Positions 42,933-51,275 are shown, counted from the stretch's first letter. The stretch: DNA of 64,000 nucleotides from CAYULW01 sp964445815 (GCA_964445815.1 CAYULW010000002.1:124001-188000); one strand, 5' to 3'. Notes: a model not told the origin generated them from the letters alone. A program made the numbers and translations.

Positions 42933-43349
42933 TTATGAAAGGTTTGGATCACTTTTACCAAACATTTCTTCAGCGTCTTTGATATGTTGTGGTTTTCCTT
43001 TATTAGTAATAAACTTTGAATTTTTTGATTTGATTTTTAAAGCAAAATCTTTTAGCTGAATCACTTGGTTCTCGACATCTTCTTTAAGCCATTCTTCTGG
43101 TCTGTAATGGCTGTAAAAAGTATGGAAGCCAATTATCCAAGAGTCTAAATCTTCTTCTTCGATTTCTCTAATATATCTGTGATCCCTTGCTAGTCCCGAC
43201 AATGATAATTCAATAATACAGTCATGGTGTATGTCTTCATGGTATACACCATGTAAAGGATGACCTTTTGGAATCAAGAGATAGGCATTGAACCATTGAT
43301 GATTAGTTACTGTGTCCTTAACTTCTGACGGTCTGATTATCGTTTTCAT
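42933..43349 (-). CDS. Unknown protein with HPxxG...W-x-x-GFH motifs (copy 1)
   Basis: 138 residues. YLLIPKGHPLHGVYHEDIHH and SWIIGFHTFYSH match a layout seen in many phage and plasmid proteins ('IPxxHPxxG' then 'WxxGFxxxH'), usually of unknown function. It is paralogous to the gene 13 bp upstream. The C-terminus (KPQHIKDAEEMFGK) is separate. Confidence 0.62.
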   Translation of the reverse strand: MKTIIRPSEVKDTVTNHQWFNAYLLIPKGHPLHGVYHEDIHHDCIIELSLSGLARDHRYIREIEEEDLDSWIIGFHTFYSHYRPEEWLKEDVENQVIQLKDFALKIKSKNSKFITNKGKPQHIKDAEEMFGKSDPNLS

Positions 43350-43362
43350 TTAATTCCTTGTA

Positions 43363-43722
43363 TTAATTTTCAATTTTCATCAAGGCATCCCTAAGTTTTA
43401 TTGTTGCTTGCTCAACAAACGCTTTATCAACCTCGATACCATCTATGAACTTTTCTCCAATATGAAAACCCAAGAGCCACATTCCTTTATCCGATTCCTT
43501 AACTTCATCCCAATGAATCTTAGATTCAGTAGGTTTAGAATAGGTAATTGTTTCGCAACCTTCAATCCCTTCTTTATATCTCTTTGTTCCTGCAAATGGG
43601 TGAGTGATCGGAATAATGACATAGCCGTTTCCCCATCCGGCTTTTTTGATATAATGGTCATTGTAGTCATTTGATTCTAGCATTGACTCCAATGATTTTA
43701 CAAAAGTTTTATACTTTTTCAT
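43363..43722 (-). CDS. Unknown protein with HPxxG...W-x-x-GFH motifs (copy 2)
   Basis: 119 residues. GYVIIPITHPFAGTKRYKEG and GMWLLGFHIGEKF align with the next gene, and VEQATIKLRDALMKI matches its C-terminal helix. Two divergent paralogues in tandem on mobile DNA. Function unknown. Convergent genes lie on both sides, so this is its own two-gene unit. Confidence 0.62.
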   Translation of the reverse strand: MKKYKTFVKSLESMLESNDYNDHYIKKAGWGNGYVIIPITHPFAGTKRYKEGIEGCETITYSKPTESKIHWDEVKESDKGMWLLGFHIGEKFIDGIEVDKAFVEQATIKLRDALMKIEN

Positions 43723-43889
43723 AGGGGAAAATTAATCTTTTACTGTTCATTAAATTACCTTATTAATCTCATTTTCATTGTGATTATTGATTGTAATCTA
43801 AATGCAGTTTAGTATTGTTTTGTTTTGATGAAATAATCTGGAGTTATTTTTGATATATTATTTGGCACTTTTTTGCCAATTATTTCGTC

Positions 43890-44513
43890 ATGAAAAACTA
43901 TTCCTTTTCTTGGCCTACTCATCTGGTACATGGCTTCAATACCTTGTTTACCGAAGCTGATATCGGATATTATCGATTGAATAGAGGTTATCAGGTTGAA
44001 AGGACGAGAACGCTTTGTCTAAAACGCCACAATGAATTGCTCTTAACAATAGAACCTGATAATTCAAGAAATATAGTGACCAGACGTTATTGGGGTTCAA
44101 TACCGGATTGGTGGGAGTCTCATCCTAAATTTACCGGAATACCAATCTATTTTATCAGAACTTCAAAGTTGCAGACAAAATACTACTATGGCTCAAAATT
44201 CTGCGTGTTGCCCATCAAGCATGTTATTTTGAAGGAGGCGAGTGCATTTCGTCAAATATGGCCAAGAGAAAGAGAGAAATTCATTTGGTGCATTGGAATA
44301 ACTGTTGATGATAAAAGACTAGGAAGCGTCAGCTTACTTCAAAAGGATAATGAACAGTTAATTACTATTCCTGAACAAGTCTTATGGCAATTTTTTAGGC
44401 ACAGAAAACCGGGGCAACAGTTTAGTCATCTGATCAGAGAAGAATTAAAACGATATATTTCTGAAATTTACCTAGATAAAATAGCGACCATAGATCAATT
44501 TTATTACGACTGA
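43890..44513 (+). CDS. Unknown protein co-transcribed with SRAP gene
   Basis: 207 residues, rich in aromatic and Arg residues, no signal or span. Motifs such as RRYWGSIPDWWES and FRHRKPGQQFSHLI are distinctive but not recognised. It ends one base before the SRAP start codon (TGAGATG), so translational coupling is likely and a shared DNA-repair role is possible. Confidence 0.62.
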   Translation: MKNYSFSWPTHLVHGFNTLFTEADIGYYRLNRGYQVERTRTLCLKRHNELLLTIEPDNSRNIVTRRYWGSIPDWWESHPKFTGIPIYFIRTSKLQTKYYYGSKFCVLPIKHVILKEASAFRQIWPREREKFIWCIGITVDDKRLGSVSLLQKDNEQLITIPEQVLWQFFRHRKPGQQFSHLIREELKRYISEIYLDKIATIDQFYYD

Positions 44514-44514
44514 G

Positions 44515-45267
44515 ATGTGTTATGATGTGAAAACAAGTCTAAAGACCCAAATGAACCGTGCGGAAAGACAGGGGAATCTTCAATTGACCAATGAACTATG
44601 GCAGCAACTTGCACCGCTCATGGAGTCAAATTACTTTCATGTAAATGGTTATTCGCAACCCAAGATGATCATTTATACATCCGCAGATCCGCTTCAACCA
44701 CAAATAGGCAAGTGGATGTTCCATTATCATCATAAATGGAACGATAAAATTGGAAAATATCTCAACTCAAAAGCAGAGACACTTTTTCAACTCACCTCCT
44801 TTAAAGATGCCGCTAAGTATAACAGGTGCTTACTTTATTTAGAGGGCTTTTACGAACACCACCATCATAATGGAAAGGCTTATCCATTTTATATTTACCC
44901 ATCAAATGCAGAGTACTTTATTGTACCGGGAATCTGGAATGAATGGGTTGATACAGAAACTGGAGAGGTCATTAAAACTTTTAGTATTGTTACTACTAAG
45001 GGCAATTCTATAATGTCAAAGATTCACAATAACCCAAAGTTAGAAGAGCCAAGGATGCCTGTATTATTACCGGAAGAACTGGCAGATAAATGGCTGATGA
45101 GATATGAAGATGAATTAAGTATCAAGGAACTAAAAGAACTCTTGATTCCTTGTCCGGATGAAGAGTTAAGTTATCATACAGTTGGAAAGCTAAGAGGCAA
45201 AGAATATAAAGGTAATAGTGAAGAAATAACTGAACATCTGGTATATGAAGATTTAGATTTTCAGTAA
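44515..45267 (+). CDS. SRAP (HMCES/YedK) abasic-site protein
   Basis: 250 residues beginning Met-Cys; Cys2 is the residue that crosslinks abasic sites in this family. RCLLYLEGFYEHHHHNG provides the conserved catalytic Glu in the EGFYE context, and HNNPKLEEPRMPVLLPEE provides the conserved His and RMP. The protein shields abasic sites in single-stranded DNA, and mobile-element copies often accompany replication or repair genes. Coupled to the unknown gene upstream. All key residues are present. Confidence 0.92.
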   Translation: MCYDVKTSLKTQMNRAERQGNLQLTNELWQQLAPLMESNYFHVNGYSQPKMIIYTSADPLQPQIGKWMFHYHHKWNDKIGKYLNSKAETLFQLTSFKDAAKYNRCLLYLEGFYEHHHHNGKAYPFYIYPSNAEYFIVPGIWNEWVDTETGEVIKTFSIVTTKGNSIMSKIHNNPKLEEPRMPVLLPEELADKWLMRYEDELSIKELKELLIPCPDEELSYHTVGKLRGKEYKGNSEEITEHLVYEDLDFQ

Positions 45268-45305
45268 ATTGCTATTAATTTTAGATGATATAAGCAACCT
45301 AATCT

Positions 45306-46034
45306 ATGAATGAATTTTACGAGATTGTCGACTATAAAAGCTACAAGGAAGATGATCCCTCAGAGCTAAGATTAAAAAATCTTGGGAAACAAGTTATCTC
45401 CATGATAATTGGTGGTAGAAATGGCAAAAGCACACGACACTATAGAGATATAAATGCTAAAGATTATGATAACTTGATGGCGAAAAAGTTGATTGACTGT
45501 GAACCACCTTATATACTTTCTAATATTTTAGATCATCACTTAGAATATTACCGTTATAAAACTGGAGATAAAAGAACCTTTCTTCAGCAAATTAGATATG
45601 TTGTCTTGCCAATCGTCAATAAGAAAGAAAGACATAAAGTTCATGAAGATTTAATTAATCAATGGCTAAATGAAATGGAAGAGAAAAAGCAAAATAAAGA
45701 AACAAGCATTGAACTGGGAAATGTTAATGCGCCGATACAAATACAAGTAAATAGTGATAATTCATCTCAGGTTCAAACTGTAAACTATACCAACGGTGAT
45801 ATTCAAGAATTAGTTGCAGTCTTACGCAAGGATGTTCCAAATCTATCTAAAGAGAATCAAATTGAGCTAAATGCAGAATTAGACAAATTGAGCAAACAAT
45901 CAAATGAGGGTAAAAGTATTAAAGGTAGGTTACTCACTATAGGTGAGTTTATTCTAGGTGTTGGTATAGGAGTTTTTACAAACTTGATTTCTTCTCCGAT
46001 TTATGAAATAGTTAAACCTCATTTAGGATTGTGA
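45306..46034 (+). CDS. Tail-anchored protein with NAPxQIQ linker, unknown
   Basis: 242 residues: a helical N-terminal domain (1-135), the linker GNVNAPIQIQVNSDNSSQVQ, a helical segment and a C-terminal span (about 213-230, FILGVGIGVFTNLISSPIYE). Proteins with an N-terminal sensor or effector, a 'GNVNAPxQIQ' Asn/Ser linker and a C-terminal helix or span are seen in abortive-infection proteins such as AbiTii; this is a layout resemblance. The next gene overlaps its stop (GTGA) and has the same linker. Confidence 0.6.
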   Translation: MNEFYEIVDYKSYKEDDPSELRLKNLGKQVISMIIGGRNGKSTRHYRDINAKDYDNLMAKKLIDCEPPYILSNILDHHLEYYRYKTGDKRTFLQQIRYVVLPIVNKKERHKVHEDLINQWLNEMEEKKQNKETSIELGNVNAPIQIQVNSDNSSQVQTVNYTNGDIQELVAVLRKDVPNLSKENQIELNAELDKLSKQSNEGKSIKGRLLTIGEFILGVGIGVFTNLISSPIYEIVKPHLGL

Positions 46035-46420
46035 GTCAAGCAGATTTAAACTCCTTGCTTGAGGATTGGGTCAATCAGATTCTTGTAAAACTTGAGAAAC
46101 GAGACCAAGATGTGATGGATATTTTTTATGGACTAATTAAAAAACATAAAAGTATTCCTTATGCAGAGAAAATTAAGTTTCACATGATAAAGAGATTTCT
46201 ATTAGACTACGATTTAGCCATTCAGTATGAAAAGAATTATAGAATGTTTTCAATTACATTCAATGGATTAGAAGTAATAGAAAAAGGAGGTTGGAAGATT
46301 AACATACAACCGAAATCTAATCCGGTCATTATTAATAGAATTGAAGGAGATATTAATGCACCAACACAGATTCAGCTTGGAACAAATGATTCAAGTCAAA
46401 CAATAGAAAATCATGATTAA
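46031..46420 (+). CDS. Winged-helix-like protein with the same NAPxQIQ tail
   Basis: 129 residues starting at a GTG that overlaps the preceding stop. Residues 1-100 are compatible with a winged helix (MFSITFNGLEVIEKGGW as wing). The C-terminus GDINAPTQIQLGTNDSSQ matches the linker in the preceding protein. The shared unusual segment implies the two proteins interact or were assembled from common pieces. About 100 bp without a gene follow. Confidence 0.6.
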   Translation: MSQADLNSLLEDWVNQILVKLEKRDQDVMDIFYGLIKKHKSIPYAEKIKFHMIKRFLLDYDLAIQYEKNYRMFSITFNGLEVIEKGGWKINIQPKSNPVIINRIEGDINAPTQIQLGTNDSSQTIENHD

Positions 46421-46517
46421 AAAAAAGTGACTTTTCAATTAAGAGATAAAATGAGTTTGGTTGAACTAACACAGAGAAATTTACAATACATGTATTTGTA
46501 TTCCTTCAATATACAAG

Positions 46518-47234
46518 ATGAAGTCTAGGGTAAATGAGATAAAGAAAAGTATCTTCCCAATTTATAAGAATCTTTTAGAGGATAACACTTTCAATGAGAT
46601 TTGTACATTTTGTTTTCAATGGGGTAAAGATTATCCATTCGATAGAAACTTAGGTATTCTATTTGTTGGTAAAGCCGTTAACGGATGGATAACCAATGAG
46701 ACTGATGCTCAACAATTATTTGACACAGAAAATCCTGATAGAATTTTTGCTAGAAACGATCAGATGGAATGGGTTAATAGTCATTCTGGTATTACAAGTG
46801 GATATAATACAAGGAAATCTGCATTTTGGAGACTAATAAAAAAAGTATCGGAAACGTATTATCCGGAAAGATGGTATTCAAGTATTGCATGGACTAATCT
46901 ATACAAAATAGCTCCTTTTAAAGGAGGAAACCCAAATGGAAAACTTCAATATACTCAGAGAAAATATTGTTTTGACATTTTAAAAAGAGAGATTGAAATT
47001 TTAACTCCTAAATATGTCATTTTCCTAACATCAGGTTGGGAATGGCCTTTTATAAAATACTTGAATGGAAATGGGAAAGCTAAAATCATTGATGAAAAGC
47101 TATGGAATAATAAATATAAAACAACGATGCTTGAAGTGAATAGAACTAGATTTATTGTTTCGTATCACCCTCAAGGAAAAAAAGAATGGAATCACCGAAA
47201 TGCAATAATTGAATTAATTGATGAAGATGTTTAA
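46518..47234 (+). CDS. Uracil-DNA-glycosylase-fold protein
   Basis: 238 residues. RNLGILFVGKAVNGW (motif 1 region), SIAWTNLYKIAPF, ILTPKYVIFLTSG and RFIVSYHPQG follow the order of motifs in the UDG superfamily, with the C-terminal HP replacing the usual HPS. The catalytic acid position is not obvious, so activity on uracil is uncertain. Mobile DNA often carries divergent UDG-fold proteins. It is separate from the SRAP gene by 1.2 kb. Confidence 0.6.
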   Translation: MKSRVNEIKKSIFPIYKNLLEDNTFNEICTFCFQWGKDYPFDRNLGILFVGKAVNGWITNETDAQQLFDTENPDRIFARNDQMEWVNSHSGITSGYNTRKSAFWRLIKKVSETYYPERWYSSIAWTNLYKIAPFKGGNPNGKLQYTQRKYCFDILKREIEILTPKYVIFLTSGWEWPFIKYLNGNGKAKIIDEKLWNNKYKTTMLEVNRTRFIVSYHPQGKKEWNHRNAIIELIDEDV

Positions 47235-47303
47235 ACTTAAAGCCTTCAATATTTTTAGACATAGCTTGAGGTCAATATATCATGCAGTTATCATTTCAAA
47301 ACT

Positions 47304-47924
47304 ATGAAGACTATTTTTTCCATATTGTGTGCGATTATCCTCTCATGTATTTGTTGTAATAACAAGGACTACATAATTCCGACCAATATAGAATATAGCG
47401 AAGAGCAAAGAAAAGAAGGGATAACCGTTAAACAAGCCAAGGAACATCACAAGCAATCGTTTAAGGAGCTTAGATTAAATACAATCGGTAGGTCAATACC
47501 TTACATAGAAGTTTATAATTTAGAAAATAAGAAATACAACCTTCAAGATTTCTTAGATGATAAAAGAATTATTGTTGCGAGTGACTTAGTTTGTGGATGG
47601 GGGTATGGTCACCTTACGCAACAGTTCCCCGATGTAATAGCTGAGATAGATAGTAACATGCTTGATAAAAAGGTGATTTGTCTAATAGTAAATCGGGAAG
47701 AAGATTCACTATTCATGAATACTTTGAAGGAGGAACTCATAGAATTAAATAGTATCTATGGCCATCTTTTTATGATAACTTATAAAGAAGCTAGGAAGAT
47801 AAATATGCTTGCCAATCCTACAAGAATCTATTTAGCTAAAAATCAAAGTGTAAAAGATATTGCTTTTGGGATGGCAGTAGAGGATAAGAATCTAAAAAAG
47901 GAAATACTTAGTCATCTTGACTAA
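47304..47924 (+). CDS. Thioredoxin-fold lipoprotein-like, single Cys
   Basis: 206 residues with a signal sequence and Cys cluster (IILSCICC) suited to a lipoprotein. IPYIEVYNLENKKYNLQDFL and KRIIVASDLVCGWGYGH resemble AhpC/TSA-like redoxins, but the usual CxxC is reduced to one Cys (VCGWGY). NPTRIYLAKNQSVKDIAFGM fits the last strands. It may be periplasmic and non-redox. Confidence 0.58.
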   Translation: MKTIFSILCAIILSCICCNNKDYIIPTNIEYSEEQRKEGITVKQAKEHHKQSFKELRLNTIGRSIPYIEVYNLENKKYNLQDFLDDKRIIVASDLVCGWGYGHLTQQFPDVIAEIDSNMLDKKVICLIVNREEDSLFMNTLKEELIELNSIYGHLFMITYKEARKINMLANPTRIYLAKNQSVKDIAFGMAVEDKNLKKEILSHLD

Positions 47925-48068
47925 GATGCAATAGAGAACCAATCTGAAATGTTCATGAGTTATTTAGAAATGGCAGATGTCTTGATCCATTTTCGATACT
48001 GTTTAATAGAATAATTGTGCCTATAAAACTGTATATTAGCGCATAACAATCATTACAAATTAAAAATT

Positions 48069-48329
48069 ATGGCAGCAGTAACAGCAGAAAGTGCCGCAGA
48101 AAGCGCGCAAGCATGGGGAAACAGTGATATAGAAGCATTCAATGAGAGTGATACGATTTGGAATTTAACCGGAAATCTAAATGGAACCGGAGGTGCGCCA
48201 AACACGGTTTCGGAAGTATTAAGTTGGTTAGGAAATGAAATTGGTCAAAATTCTTATGCTTTAGTAACCTTGTTACAGTCCGCAGGGATTAAACTTGGTG
48301 CGGCGTTAGATCATGACCCTTGCAAATAG
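48069..48329 (+). CDS. Small protein with Cys near C-terminus, partner of membrane protein
   Basis: 86 residues, Ala/Ser/Asn-rich, with acidic N-terminal half and ending HDPCK. There is no clear signal. The next gene starts inside its last codons (TTG at 48320). The pair has the same arrangement as the 6291 and 6571 genes, although sequence similarity is not evident. It could be a secreted or modified peptide whose partner membrane protein exports, senses or neutralises it. Confidence 0.6.
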   Translation: MAAVTAESAAESAQAWGNSDIEAFNESDTIWNLTGNLNGTGGAPNTVSEVLSWLGNEIGQNSYALVTLLQSAGIKLGAALDHDPCK

Positions 48330-49141
48330 ATCAAATAGTTAATGAAATAAAGGAGACATTTAACGATTATTTTAATGTCTTTTATGAGTGGTTCAAGCCT
48401 AATGTACTCAATGAGTATGGATTAGCTGTTTCATTTATTTTCCTACTTGCAATTTTTGTTCTAATAACTAGAGTAACATCTACAAGATTCTTAATTTTTA
48501 GATTGCCAGAGGATATTTCTTTTCCGTTATGGGTGAGAAAGATTCTTGATACCAGTAATGCTAAAACTGGATTGATAAATTTAATTTTAGGAGTTTTTTT
48601 TATTGTTTATTCTATTTATTCTGCTTCTTCGTTTGCAGAAATAATTGGTTTTATTGCAATCGGTATAGGGATTGCGTTTCTGTCATTTAATGCTATTCAT
48701 GATTATGTAATGCCTGGCACAAAAAAGATACTTGTTAGTAAAACAGGCAAGTATGTTTTTGTTAATGCAGTAATAATGTCATGGATCATCTACTATTTTT
48801 TTATTGACTACTTTCAGCTAGTATGGAAAACATTAGCAGAAGAACCCAATGGAGAAGGGCTAATTAGATACCTTTTTTATTATACAAGTATAGCTACATG
48901 GAAGTTTATGATTCCATTAATGCTGATGCACTTAGGAAGGAATAGGGTTAATGTTTTAAACGTTATATTTTTAAGTGGCTTTTCATTGTGGTTTGCTTAT
49001 GATTTTTTTGACTATTTAGCCGATGGTGGGAAACAAATAGATGGCTCGATATTTCTATTGATTGCTTCTTTCTGTATTACCACCTTTGGGATTTGGCATA
49101 GAAGAGAAGAGAAGAAACGATTGGAATTGCAAAAGGCGTAA
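48320..49141 (+). CDS. Multi-span membrane protein
   Basis: 273 residues from a TTG start that overlaps the small gene. About seven spans (roughly 34-52, 82-100, 103-122, 143-162, 180-200, 212-230, 235-252). A charged tail (RREEKKRLELQK). Unlike the 6571 protein it has no DNA-binding tail. No family recognised. Confidence 0.65.
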   Translation: MQIDQIVNEIKETFNDYFNVFYEWFKPNVLNEYGLAVSFIFLLAIFVLITRVTSTRFLIFRLPEDISFPLWVRKILDTSNAKTGLINLILGVFFIVYSIYSASSFAEIIGFIAIGIGIAFLSFNAIHDYVMPGTKKILVSKTGKYVFVNAVIMSWIIYYFFIDYFQLVWKTLAEEPNGEGLIRYLFYYTSIATWKFMIPLMLMHLGRNRVNVLNVIFLSGFSLWFAYDFFDYLADGGKQIDGSIFLLIASFCITTFGIWHRREEKKRLELQKA

Positions 49142-49163
49142 AATAATTTGGAAGCAGCAATAA

Positions 49164-49186
49164 CTTAGTTTAAAAGGTAAACTAAG
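49164..49186 (+). terminator. 9-bp hairpin after the membrane gene
   Basis: CTTAGTTTA pairs with TAAACTAAG around a 5-nt loop, then CTTCTAAATATTTT follows. It is AU-rich with a broken T-run, so a weak terminator or processing site. Confidence 0.5.
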
Positions 49187-49293
49187 CTTCTAAATATTTT
49201 AACCAAAATACCAGAATATGAGTATTTCAATAGTCAACAATCTTTACATCTTTGTGAGTTATTCTAATTGTTAATTGAAATGATAAGTTTACG

Positions 49294-49704
49294 GTGTTAA
49301 CTGGACAAGATTTTATTTCAGGCATGGAGCTTCATGGTTCAAGTAAAGCAAGAGTCATAGAATATTTGAGCAGGATTAAACTTGAACTTCCTGATAATTC
49401 TGATAAACGGGAGTTATCTAAAACACTTGATCGTATTATTAATTCATATTTTGATGTTTACGATTATACTATTCCAAGCAAATCTGTCCTAAAGAATCTT
49501 GCGAAAAGATTAGACAAAGTTCGTCCTGTATTGATGAAAGCTTTGGAATGTGTAGATGATGAGGAAGATGAGAAAGCCATTAAAGCAATTTTAGAAAATT
49601 ATAATAGCCTGCAAACCCATGCGCCAAAATCATTTTTAGAGAGCATTAAAATATCAATAAATAAGGCATGGGTATCTCCTTACGATGCTGGTAAGGATTT
49701 ATAA
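49294..49704 (+). CDS. Helical protein of unknown function
   Basis: 136 residues from a GTG start (an ATG 33 bases later is an alternative). All-helical and charged, acidic near DDEEDEKAIKA. No known domain. It converges with the XRE regulator gene by 6 bp of overlap. Confidence 0.55.
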   Translation: MLTGQDFISGMELHGSSKARVIEYLSRIKLELPDNSDKRELSKTLDRIINSYFDVYDYTIPSKSVLKNLAKRLDKVRPVLMKALECVDDEEDEKAIKAILENYNSLQTHAPKSFLESIKISINKAWVSPYDAGKDL

Positions 49705-50127
49705 GTCTTCACTTTTTACATCCTGATCATCTTCCAGTTGAGAAATTCGATCACCATGTCGGGCGATGGTCATCTGTATCTCTTCAATTTTATCACTAAA
49801 AATGCCTTTCCTCTTTAGAATAGTGTCAATGGTATTTCTTAACTCAATTACCTCTTTTTTGAGTTTTATATTCTCTTGAAACACTTGCTCCTTAGAAGTT
49901 TCTTTTTGCTTTGAATATTTGCTTTCTTCATGTCCTGTGATTAACCAGAAAAAATTCAAATCTGGACAGATTTTGAGAATATACCTTAAAGAAATTTCAG
50001 AGATTCCACCTTTTCGATTCCGAATTTTGTTGAAATGTCCAGATGGAATATCATGAATTTTCTCTAGTTGACTTAGGTTAAGTTTTTCTTCTTCAATGTA
50101 TTGAAAAAATCTCTCTATTGCTGTCAT
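49699..50127 (-). CDS. XRE-family transcriptional regulator with coiled coil
   Basis: 142 residues. Residues 1-70 are a Bacteroidota-type XRE helix-turn-helix (LSQLEKIHDIPSGHFNKIRN, then LRYILKICPDLNFFWLITGH), the pattern usual in prophage-like repressors. Residues 80-142 form a coiled coil for dimerisation. It is divergent from the pseudo-receiver and helix-turn-helix genes, with an inverted repeat just before its start, so autorepression and control of the adhesin-side regulators are likely. Confidence 0.85.
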   Translation of the reverse strand: MTAIERFFQYIEEEKLNLSQLEKIHDIPSGHFNKIRNRKGGISEISLRYILKICPDLNFFWLITGHEESKYSKQKETSKEQVFQENIKLKKEVIELRNTIDTILKRKGIFSDKIEEIQMTIARHGDRISQLEDDQDVKSEDL

Positions 50128-50139
50128 GCGAAAAGTTAT

Positions 50140-50180
50140 GACAAATGTCTTTTTCTAATAAAAAAATAAAGACATTTGTC
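50140..50180. promoter_or_regulatory. Operator-like inverted repeat
   Basis: GACAAATGTCTTT (50140-50152) and AAAGACATTTGTC (50168-50180) are a perfect 13-bp inverted repeat, 15 bp apart, beginning 12 bp before the XRE start codon. It is a good candidate operator for that regulator. Confidence 0.7.
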
Positions 50181-50306
50181 GTTAAGTGCTGTGTTACCCA
50201 AAACAAATATAGGCGAAAATTTATTAGAGCATGAAGTATTTAAGTAGCTATACAAAGACCAAAGAATCAGATTAAAGAGGTTGATAGCCTTGAAAAATAA
50301 ACAACC

Positions 50307-50732
50307 ATGAAACTAAACATATTAATATTTGAAAAGTCAACCTTTTATCGCGAGGTCATTAGTTCTGCCATAAGTGAGTGTCCAGAAATTGAAGTCGTTT
50401 CAATCAGTGGTTCGGAAGATATTATTTATAAAGCTTTAAACGATCATGAAATAGATGTTCTGCTGACAAGATTTTCAGAATTTGAGAATGCAAAATTTTT
50501 ATACGTTCTATCTAAGATTAACCCTAATTTAAAAGTGTTAGGCATAGTTCTACCGGAGAAAGACTTTACTGGAAGAGGACTAATTCAAATATCTAATCAA
50601 CTTTATTTAAGTAAGTATAATGCAGACTCAGATGATTTACTAACAGAAATGAGACAAATCTGTATGAAAAATGGGACAAGTCAACTTCTACATGGACAGG
50701 TTAAACAACAATTTTTGCAAGGTGAAGCATAG
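50307..50732 (+). CDS. Degenerate response-receiver protein
   Basis: 141 residues with a receiver-like alternation (LNILIFEKSTFYREVISSAI, DVLLTRF, LKVLGIVLPEKD, QLYLSKY). The phosphoacceptor Asp expected after DVLL is replaced (TRF), and the acidic pair at strand 1 is only Glu. It is therefore a pseudo-receiver. It overlaps the tandem helix-turn-helix gene by 62 bp in another frame; receiver and DNA-binding parts may once have been one protein. Confidence 0.62.
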   Translation: MKLNILIFEKSTFYREVISSAISECPEIEVVSISGSEDIIYKALNDHEIDVLLTRFSEFENAKFLYVLSKINPNLKVLGIVLPEKDFTGRGLIQISNQLYLSKYNADSDDLLTEMRQICMKNGTSQLLHGQVKQQFLQGEA

Positions 50733-51051
50733 GAAGGAGTTTAAAACACGGGCACAAATCGCTGATGAATGTGGTATTAGTGTTGATACATTAATGAGAA
50801 AGTTGAAGGCTGCCAAAATCGAGTTGCCTAAAGGAAACCTTAATCAATCTTCACAAGAAAAGATTCTCAGTATCTTAAATACTGAATTGAAAACCAGAAA
50901 CCAGATAGCTATGGAGTATGGCATAAGTACAGATACGTTGAGACGTAAGTTGAAATTGGCAGATGTAAAGTTACCCAGCGGAGATTTATCTCCTTCTTCC
51001 CAAGCAATTATTGAAAAGGTATTGGAATCATCAAATTACAGAAGAAAGTAA
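50671..51051 (+). CDS. Tandem helix-turn-helix regulator
   Basis: 126 residues with two copies of one motif: FKTRAQIADECGISVDTLMR (about 25-44) and LKTRNQIAMEYGISTDTLRR (about 73-92), each followed by KL...LPxGxLxxSSQ. The membrane-anchored protein at 6571 has a third, very similar copy. Located next to a 10-bp-phased array of TTGC motifs and then the 2363-residue adhesin gene, it is a likely direct regulator of that gene. Confidence 0.75.
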   Translation: MGQVNFYMDRLNNNFCKVKHRKEFKTRAQIADECGISVDTLMRKLKAAKIELPKGNLNQSSQEKILSILNTELKTRNQIAMEYGISTDTLRRKLKLADVKLPSGDLSPSSQAIIEKVLESSNYRRK

Positions 51052-51052
51052 G

Positions 51053-51107
51053 TTTTGCCGCATATTTGCGGTAAATTGCTGTATATTGATCGCATTTTGC
51101 TGCTTTT
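51053..51107 (+). promoter_or_regulatory. Degenerate TTGCNG array before the giant adhesin gene
   Basis: TTGCCG, TTGCGG, TTGCTG, TTGATCG and TTGCTG occur at about 10-11 bp intervals, the last as GCATTTTGCTGC, which also occurs in the array at 7551. Downstream about 35 bp align between both promoters (ATTTGT...CAATTAAGA). The 51108-51275 part holds no gene. Confidence 0.5.
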
Positions 51108-51275
51108 ATGCTAGATTTATTGAGAGATTAATTTAGACATTTGTAGTTGTTAAGTGACCAATTAATTAAGACTATTTGAGTTGATGTAAGCTCCCTCTTT
51201 CTAAAGAGCATTCGACTGCCCCAACCATCGAATTAGACAGGGCTAAAAGCCTTGTTAGAATATATATTGTTAACC

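Noticed and set aside
47304..47924. Active thiol-disulfide oxidoreductase
   Set aside because: The fold resembles a redoxin but only one Cys is present at the expected site, so classical CxxC chemistry is not supported.
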